NCBI GenBank assembly: GCA_963932465.1
Contig: OZ010792.1
Span: forward strand, 188,445,556-188,509,555
Direction: 5' to 3'
Origin: Maratus speciosus
Taxonomy: Eukaryota > Arthropoda > Arachnida > Araneae > Salticidae
Length of the DNA stretch: 64,000 nucleotides
Below, piece after piece: positions 57,305 to 64,000 of this stretch; within the stretch, counting starts at the first letter, position 1; the number at the start of each line of letters is the position of its first letter. Made by a program: the position numbers and the translations under genes. The notes below the pieces were generated by a model. The model did no database searches and had not been told where the DNA came from. It worked only from the letters and a program-made list of their open reading frames with translations.

Positions 57305-58880
57305 TTAATAAAATTACGTGTTATATTATTTTGACGATATGAACTAAAAATCATAGTTTAAAATAATTGCTATTTAAATTTAAAAATAATTAATATTAAA
57401 GAATAATTATTTTAATTTAAAAATAATAAAGCAAAAATCAGTGGTAAGAAGGTAGAATTTTTTTCAATTATTTTATCAATGAATTTAGAAACAACCCAAT
57501 TGTGACCCAATATTGTGATCTCTGCACACAAAATGCCAGTCACTCTTATAACACTACGAAGTTATTCGATTTAACAGTCGTTGCCGGGCTAAATTGTCAC
57601 CGCAGCCGCCGGCAGAAAACCGATCGGCGACAAGTTTTTGTCTGTGGAAAATAGCAATAAAAGGGTAGATAATGTCACAACAATGTTTTGAGTCTTTAAA
57701 CTTTGAATTGTGGACAAACAATACATAAATCGCATATAAAATTAGGGAATATTTTAAATTTTTGGTATTAAAAAAAGTTACAAAAACAAGAGATATGTTT
57801 TTCTTTTCTTAACTTTTTCCCGCAAAGTTCCGAATTTTTTGGAAAATTTTCTGCGCACAGCGTTCGCGCGTGCGTCTATATTATATAACACTGCTTACCA
57901 AGTTTCTTGTTTAATTCTTATATTTTTATACCTCTAAATTTTCATAAGAGAAGGTGAGAACCTGCAGGAAAATCAGAACTGCCAATTTCTGAAAATTCTT
58001 CGAATAATAAAAACTGTGAATCTCAATAATTGTCCTCAAATTTTTCAATATTTAGTCAGAAGTACAAAAACAAGATTTTTTTAGGTATGAGTGAGAACAT
58101 TATTTGAATTTTATGTGAAAAGAAAAGACAATTTTTAACACTTGGCAGCTCTGTTTTATAAAATTTATTCTCCAGATTTGTTAAAATAAAATTCTGCTTT
58201 TAGAATCATAATATGCTACTTTTAGACACATAGAATCAATACCACTTATTTAGCTAAGAAAATTATCTAAAAATGTATAATACAATGAATTGTGCTATTT
58301 ACATAACAGAAGTAATTTGCAAAATAACTAAACAAAATTTTAAAGAAACATATGTTGTACCCATTTACAGATTACTGCATACATTCTGCAGCGCATCTGT
58401 CACTATAACTTTTTACTGTTTGATTAGTAGATAATCCAAGAATAATTTAATTATATTAATTAATAATGCTCCTTTTTTTCAGTCTTCAGTCTATATACTG
58501 ATTTCTTGTAAAGAAATTCTAGACTTCAAATTATCTGGTAAATTTTTTTGAAAAAGTAACCTTATTACTTTTCCTGAAATTGTCACCAGTTCTTATAATG
58601 CATGGATATATGGAGCGTCAATGTAATAACAAATAGCACATATGTAAGAAACATATTTGAAGTATGCACTGAGGGCAATCATAGCAGGTGTCTTTTTTTA
58701 CAGAGCTAAAATGATCTGGAAGTTTAAATAAAAAAAACAGGACATTTCACAATTATGACATTTATCAAGATCATTATTGCAAACTCTGAATTTCATGCAT
58801 TTGAATTTTTATTTCTTTTAAATAGGTTTCTTCTTTCTAAGTTGATCTTCCAAATTTATCAAGTATTACAGATTAGATAT
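57305..58880. other. Spacer, nothing firmly recognised
   Basis: A GC-richer patch (57565-57650, CACCGCAGCCGCCGG) has a relative at 51735-51755 in inverse orientation, so it is probably repeat-derived. Confidence 0.4.
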
Positions 58881-59012
58881 GAATTTAGGCTCACTTTTTA
58901 GAGTCCAAGGCCGCACGAGCCCAAAACGTTTTCTGTCATCAGAGCCCAAGCCCGCCCAAGTTAGTGTGCAATATAAAAAAATTGCATAATATTAGAAAGT
59001 TGTTTTATCTGA

Positions 59013-59206
59013 TTTTATACCTCATTTTTTAACAACTTCTTGCATGAAAATAACTGTTAATTCCCATCACATAATTAATTTTATGAAATTTACATTCAAT
59101 CTTATCAAAAGAGAAGAATAAAAATATACTTCTTTAGATTCTCATATTTTTCTCCCAGAACAAGTAAATTTGATGAACATGTTAACAAAGTGCATTTTAT
59201 GAATAA
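59013..59206. repeat. Segment repeated in direct and inverted form at 61 kb
   Basis: ATACCTCATTTTTTAACAAC through TGCATTTTATGAATAAATG recurs inverted at 61301-61098, and its first part again directly at 60970-61097. Confidence 0.85.
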
Positions 59207-59281
59207 ATGAATGAATTTGCAGAAATTACTATTTATATAACAAAGAAGTGAACAACGTTTTTCTATGTACTATAAAAGGTG

Positions 59282-60351
59282 TACAGTCGTGGAAAAAAAA
59301 AAGTAAACACCCCCTACTAACTCCTCAACAAATCATCATAGAAGAAAGTTACTGGTACCGAACGATTGGAAATAAAGTCTACTTTTAAATGATGTACATA
59401 AAATTTTCTTAGGGGGTCATCTACATATTAAAACGAATCCTAACTTCATTTTTTTCAATGGCAATACCCAATTTTAACGAGATATTTCAAATCTTCGGTT
59501 CAAACTATGCCTAGGCACCAAATTTCAAGTCATTTGAATGACAAGTTTTTGAATTATAAACATTTAAAATTTAGTGCTTCTAATGTTAAATTATATTTTC
59601 ATATTTTTATTTATATCTCCCGAAATTATGCTCCTAATGTGCTAATTTTTTTTATGGTAATAATACTAATATACCCAAACATAAATAAGCTGAATTTGCA
59701 ATTTTTACAATTTTATGATATGAATTATGAAATTAATATTCGAAAAAATTATGAATTGCAACCTACAATTTTTTTGATGGATTTAGATTTATTAAGTCCT
59801 GCTTTATGGAAATTCAAAAATTTCACATTTTTCTTCCAAGTAGTTTTCAAATTATGCTTAAAAAATGGCAAAATGATGGTTTAAGGGACCGTCTATGATG
59901 GAGGTGAGTAGACATTTTGAAATTTATTCTGCCGTACTGTAATCTAACACGCTTCATTGACTCCTTGAGTGGCGCTTAAGGTGCCTTTATCAAGGAAGCG
60001 GCTCTCTCGGTTAACAATCCAGTACGGAACTTCAATTAGGATACAGCCCTTAAAATATGCTCGTTTTAAAATAATTAATTTCTCGGAAACTTATGGTACG
60101 AATTGCATAAAAATTCGTTTTTAAGCTAATTGAAGGGTGTAGAGTTCATTTATGCTGTCAGAATTGGGTACTGCTATTGAAAAAAACAAAGTTATGGTTC
60201 GTTTTAATATGTAGGTGGCCCCCTAAGCAAATTTTATATACATCATTTAAAAGTAGACTTTATTTCCAATCGTTTGGTACCAGTAACTTTCTTCTACGAT
60301 AATTTGTTGAGGAGTTAGTAGGGGTGTTTACTTTTTTTCCCCACGACTGTA
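59282..60351. mobile_element. Non-autonomous Tc1/mariner-like element with ~200-bp TIRs
   Basis: TA, CAGTCGTGGAAAAAAAA, then ACACCCCCTACTAACTCCTC. The right end is the inverse (TTTCCCCACGACTG, TA). Inverted similarity extends about 200 bp, including CAATCGTT-GGTACCAGTAAC. The internal 125-codon frame (59507-59884) is AT-rich text with no DDE motif and is not called as a gene. Confidence 0.85.
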
Positions 60352-60969
60352 CATCTTAAATTATAATCTATTCTTTCCTCAATAAAAAAATCTTTCTCAA
60401 TTCTCGTGTCCTTCAAAATCAGCTTAAATTAAAAATTTGACACCATTACCTGAAACATCCGAAGTTTTTACAGGAAAAGAGGAAACCCTGCTTGACTGCA
60501 TCGCCGTCAATGCCTGACATAAATGTACAAATATCACAAATTTCTTTTAAAATAGCATTCTAATACTAAGAAAAGAAACACCGATTTCTGTTTCTGCTTT
60601 ATTCTGATCAAAATAGCATTAAAATAACTTAAAATAGAATAAGTAAATTTTAAGGAAAAAAAGTTTTTTTATTTTATCTATATGAGAATAAATAAAATTG
60701 TCAATTACAGAAAGATTGAGCCCGAGCCTGCTCAAGCCCGAAGACTGATATAAAAACCCAGCCCGAGCCCGTCTCATCTCTAGTACAGAGCCTTTCACCT
60801 AGTGGATGTTGCTGGCGAAACAGGCATGTGAAATGAGTTGCCTATTTCCCTGTTCACAATAGTGATTTTTTAAAGTATACATTTAAATCAATTATATGAC
60901 AAATAGAATTGAAAATGCAAAATACAGTGAAACTTGGTCATAACAAGAATGACCAAGTTTGTTACTTTG

Positions 60970-61301
60970 TAAATTTATACCTCATTTTTTAACAACTTCT
61001 TGCATGAAAATAACTGTTAATCCCTATCACATAATTAATTTTATGAAATTTACATTCAATCTTATCAAAAGAGAAGAATAAAAATATACTTCTTTAGTGC
61101 ATTTATTCATAAAATGCACTTTGTTAACATGTTCATCAAATTTACTTGTTCTGGGAGAAAAAACATGAGAATCTAAAGAAGTATATTTTTATTCTTCTCT
61201 TTTGATAAGATTGAATGTAAATTTCATAAAATTAATTATGTGATGGGGATTAACAGTTATTTTCATGCAAGAAGTTGTTAAAAAATGAGGTATAAATTTA
61301 C
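60970..61301. repeat. Inverted duplication (128-bp arms, 74-bp spacer)
   Basis: Arms 60970-61097 and 61172-61301 match in inverse orientation. The right arm plus spacer is an inverted copy of 59013-59206. Confidence 0.85.
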
Positions 61302-61870
61302 AATTTGAGGACATACCCCAAAACACATGTTATAAGACAAGTTGATACTCATATAGCAGAATGAAATTCTTCAAATTTTCCAGGTGTATTTTAAGAAAAT
61401 TTCAGCCTAGTGACGTAGTTTGCGCTGGATATGAGGAAGATAAAATAAATATTACATGAAACATCATTCAAAATTACTAAAATTTTCCAACTACAAATAA
61501 TTTCCACTTCTGCACCCCTCTCCCAAAAACTTGCTCTTAGGGATATAATAAGAATTGCTTCCCTTAATAATTTATGATTATTACAAACTTTCAAATGAAG
61601 TTTTCTCCAAACTATTAAACAAACAAACACAAAACAAGTGACAGAATATTTGTGTACTGAACACTATTGTTCACTTCAGCAACTATCACAAAATCACTTT
61701 ACCATTTATATCACTGTGTTGCATATCTGCAAAATACTTAAAAGACAACATTACTTATACAGGGACTTAAAAGATGATTTTATTTATTGCTTCTATCTCA
61801 CAGCACATCAGTTAATATAAACTTTTCATAGAATTTTCAACACCATAGAATTTTCTAAGTTGCTTAATTA
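61302..61870. other. AT-rich spacer
   Basis: No gene or bounded repeat recognised. Confidence 0.4.
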
Positions 61871-61874
61871 TAAA

Positions 61875-61985
61875 ACTGCGGGAGAAAGCTCTATAATTAG
61901 GTGAACTCAATTCTGAAAGATTACCTTGCTTAAAAAGTTCTACTGAGCAAATTTTGATGGGAGTTGCACTACTAGTAAGATAAAT
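61875..61985. repeat. Repeat block shared with 52.2 kb and 63.1 kb
   Basis: AAAAAGTTCTACTGAGCAAA with TTTTGATGGGAGTTGCACTA recurs at 63150-63190 and inverted at 52260-52310. Confidence 0.7.
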
Positions 61986-62091
61986 TATTAAAATAAAAAA
62001 AATGTAAAATAAGCATTCGGAATTGCAAAGCTTACATTCTATGTGGGCAAAAGCTAATCTACTATATTATATATATATAAATATATATATA

Positions 62092-62576
62092 TACAATATG
62101 GAACCATTTATCCGGAAACCAGTTAACCGGAAAACCAGTTATCCGGAATGATATTTCTGATAGACTGATTTCAGAATCTTTGCAGAAAAAGGTGTCATAC
62201 GCTGCCAGTTTGACATAGGCATTGCTTGAAACAATTGTATAATTTGATGACAACATCTAGTATTTGAAATGAAAACATATTTAGTTGTATTTTAGATGTT
62301 TTAATTTTTATGCAGAGGAAACACAAGATTTTTTGTTCCTAAGGGATTCCATAAATTACCTTCTTTTAAACTCTGGTTAACTTTTGATCTTTCTTGCATT
62401 GATTTTTAATCCAAGTAATCTAGTAATTTAAAATCAGAAATAATGCCACAACCACACATATTCCACAAAACTTATCAAATGGATGCTGCTTTAATGCACA
62501 ACCAGTTAACCGGAAAAACCAGTTATCCGGAATACATTTGACCCCAAGCATTCCGGATAAATGGTTTTGTACTGTA
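62092..62576. mobile_element. Pogo/Tigger-like MITE
   Basis: TACAATATGGAACCATTTAT at the left and AAATGGTTTTGTACTGTA at the right are inverted with TA edges. The motif CCAGTTATCCGGAA / CCAGTTAACCGGAAA is repeated at both ends, as is typical for pogo-family MITEs. Confidence 0.8.
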
Positions 62577-63135
62577 ATGCAAATGGGAATTTTATTCCGA
62601 ATGCATACTACAACTCACATTTTGCTAAACTGATTTTTATGGAACTTACATAGCCAGTTAAATAATAATGGAGAAAAGTTTTGGTTTACAATACATTTGC
62701 ACTATGTTATTTAGTTATAAAGTTATGGAAGAAAGATCAATAATTAGACCATCCAGAATATGAATGGGAATTTAATTACAAATGCTTATAAATCACATTC
62801 TACTCAACAGGCTAGGCTTTTATGAGGCTTAATTGTCAGATAGGTAATCATTGTTGGAAAATTTTAGTGTATAATTATAATACTGCATCATTCTATATTG
62901 CTTAGTTATAGGGTTATGGGAGAAAGATCTATAATTAGGCCAACCAGGATATGAATGGGAATTTCATTCTAAACGCTTGTAACTCACGTTATGCTAAATT
63001 GATATTTATGGAACTTATATTGTCAGTTAGGAGATTTTTTGGAGAAGATTTTAGTATATAATACATTGTACTACATTGCCAAGTTATAGAGGTATGGAAG
63101 AAAGTTCTATAATTAGGTGAATCTGAGTATTAAAG
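62577..63135. repeat. 183-bp tandem repeat, three units
   Basis: Units begin ATGAATGGGAATTT-like text at about 62578, 62761 and 62949 and end with GGAAGAAAGATC-AATAATTAG. They belong to the same family as the block at 61875. Confidence 0.8.
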
Positions 63136-63204
63136 ATTAGCTTTTTAAAAAGTTCTATAGAGCAGATTTTGATAGAAGTTGCACTATTAGCTATATAAAT
63201 TAGT

Positions 63205-63350
63205 GTTCCCGTTATGTGTTTTTCGAAGGGCGCCGCGCCCTGCCCTTTTTTATTTAAGTGTTCATGCACCCTGCCCCATTTTGCATAAGCAACGATGCAC
63301 CCTGCCCTTTTTATAAGTGAAAAATACACCCTGCCCATTTCTCAAAACCT
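63205..63350. repeat. CACCCTGCCC short-period repeat
   Basis: GCACCCTGCCCC, GCACCCTGCCCT and ACACCCTGCCCA occur at ~38-42-bp spacing after GGGCGCCGCGCCCTGCCC. Probably the end of a repeat element. Confidence 0.7.
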
Positions 63351-64000
63351 GTACTTTGCATCCCGTAATTTCTTGAAAAAAAAAAATGCCTTACTTTTCT
63401 TTCCTTTATGGAAAAAAACACGTGGATGCTTGAAAAACAAGTGATTCACTTGTCAGGTCACGACAGGAGACGACAATCGGACCCTCCCCACGTATAGCTA
63501 GAACAGGTGCAAGAACCATTCATTGTGTATTCAAGATTTCAAAATTCCGCACTGCGTTCTGTTCTGTATCCCCACATTCCAATGCGCCTGCATTTGCAGT
63601 TTAAAAATCGCTCCACTAGTTCACGTCGTTGTTAAATACAATTCATCTAAATATGCTTTCATCAAATCATAAGAAGAAATTACTGGAAGATGCAAGAAAA
63701 AAAGAAGGAAAATCATGCAAAAAATTAGCGGATATGTTCATAGTAAAAGTATTATTTTTGTTCAGTTTTATTTTATTTAAATATTTGTATTGAAATTTAT
63801 TTACAACAAAATTGAAAATAGGCACAACTAGCTTAACTTTTATTGCATTATATTTACAAATCATGATTTTGATGTAGACTAAAAAAAAAAATAATCATAA
63901 ATTCTTTAAACACAGAAAAGTACATTATCAGATGCAAGCTGATAACGGCCGCCGCATTTCTGTCATCTGAACAACTAAACTGTAAATGTCATCTTTTTAT
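63351..64000. other. Terminal spacer, nothing recognised
   Basis: No coding similarity. A minus-strand frame near 63.7 kb is AT-driven. Confidence 0.4.

Larger units (their letters stand above)
58885..60783. mobile_element. hAT-like element (GCCCGAGCCC ends) containing a younger insertion
   Basis: GCCGCACGAGCCC and CAAGCCCGCCCAAG text is at 58909-58958. The right end is CCCGAGCCTGCTCAAGCCCG and CCCGAGCCCGTCTCATCTCT (to 60781). The ends are diverged and the left boundary is approximate. The Tc1/mariner-like element at 59282-60351 sits inside it. Confidence 0.45.

Noticed and set aside
58590..58690. Minus-strand hydrophobic open segment (MIALSAYFKYVSYICAICYY) as a membrane-protein exon
   Set aside because: Thirty codons only, no paired exon and no recognisable family.
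58800..58860. Coiled-coil-like minus-strand text (KEETYLKEIKIQMHEIQ) as an AIMP2 zipper exon
   Set aside because: It has a plausible acceptor but no donor that leaves the phase 0 required by the exon at 56782; the length is within chance for AT-rich DNA.
59507..59884. 125-codon open frame inside the Tc1/mariner-like element as a transposase
   Set aside because: No DDE/D motif or HTH; composition follows the AT-rich DNA and the element is only 1.07 kb.
60457..60523. AG...GT bounded open segment (reads ALTAMQSSRVSSFPVKT) as an AIMP2 exon
   Set aside because: It lies inside the hAT-like element at 58.9-60.8 kb, and the only frame ending in phase 0 contains a stop.

Overview
The window looks like a piece of an AT-rich, transposon-saturated arthropod nuclear genome. 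A chelicerate such as a spider seems most likely to me, but the sequence does not prove it. The evidence is one spliced animal gene with a 27.5-kb intron, BEL/Pao, pogo, hAT, piggyBac and Helitron relics, and no operons or bacterial signals.

The only host gene I can name is on the minus strand. Three consecutive exons (56782-56563, 52645-52573, 25035-24717) have matching splice phases and encode the last 203 residues of AIMP2, the GST-like scaffold of the multi-tRNA-synthetase complex. Its N-terminal third was not found; it lies either in small exons I could not recognise above 56.8 kb or beyond the window. An AATAAA directly abuts its stop codon. Everything from 25.0 to 52.6 kb is therefore one intron of this gene, filled with nested mobile elements.

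Region by region. 1-10.1 kb: two copies of a 1.8-kb duplicated segment built around a fold-back element whose arms are minisatellite arrays; a truncated BEL/Pao retrotransposon with its 3' LTR (2.5-3.85 kb); a Helitron copy (3.9-6.6 kb). 10.3-13.2 kb: a ~147-bp tandem array, then a reverse-transcriptase pseudogene split by a palindromic MITE. 15.5-20.0 kb: two decayed DNA transposons with clear inverted ends. 21.5-21.9 kb: a promoter-like, non-repetitive patch with a possible first exon. 22.4-24.6 kb: a Helitron ending 126 bp past the AIMP2 stop codon. 25-52.6 kb (AIMP2 intron): a short TIR element with tandem units, two Helitrons, a piggyBac MITE, a pogo pseudogene interrupted by a satellite block, nested pogo-like elements (37.7-40.5 and 40.7-46.2 kb) that carry a SINE and more minisatellite elements, palindromes, and a 2-kb element with two inverted Helitron-like ends. 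52.9-64 kb: a minisatellite element with a perfect 8-bp target duplication, a Tc1/mariner-like element nested in a hAT-like one, a pogo MITE and a 183-bp tandem repeat.

The most distinctive signal is a ~30-bp minisatellite unit (core TTTGACGAAATTCGCG) that appears at six loci inside elements with different terminal inverted repeats, sometimes as mirror-image arms. In architecture this recalls Drosophila Foldback elements. Its translation yields many spurious lysine/arginine-rich reading frames that should not be annotated as proteins.
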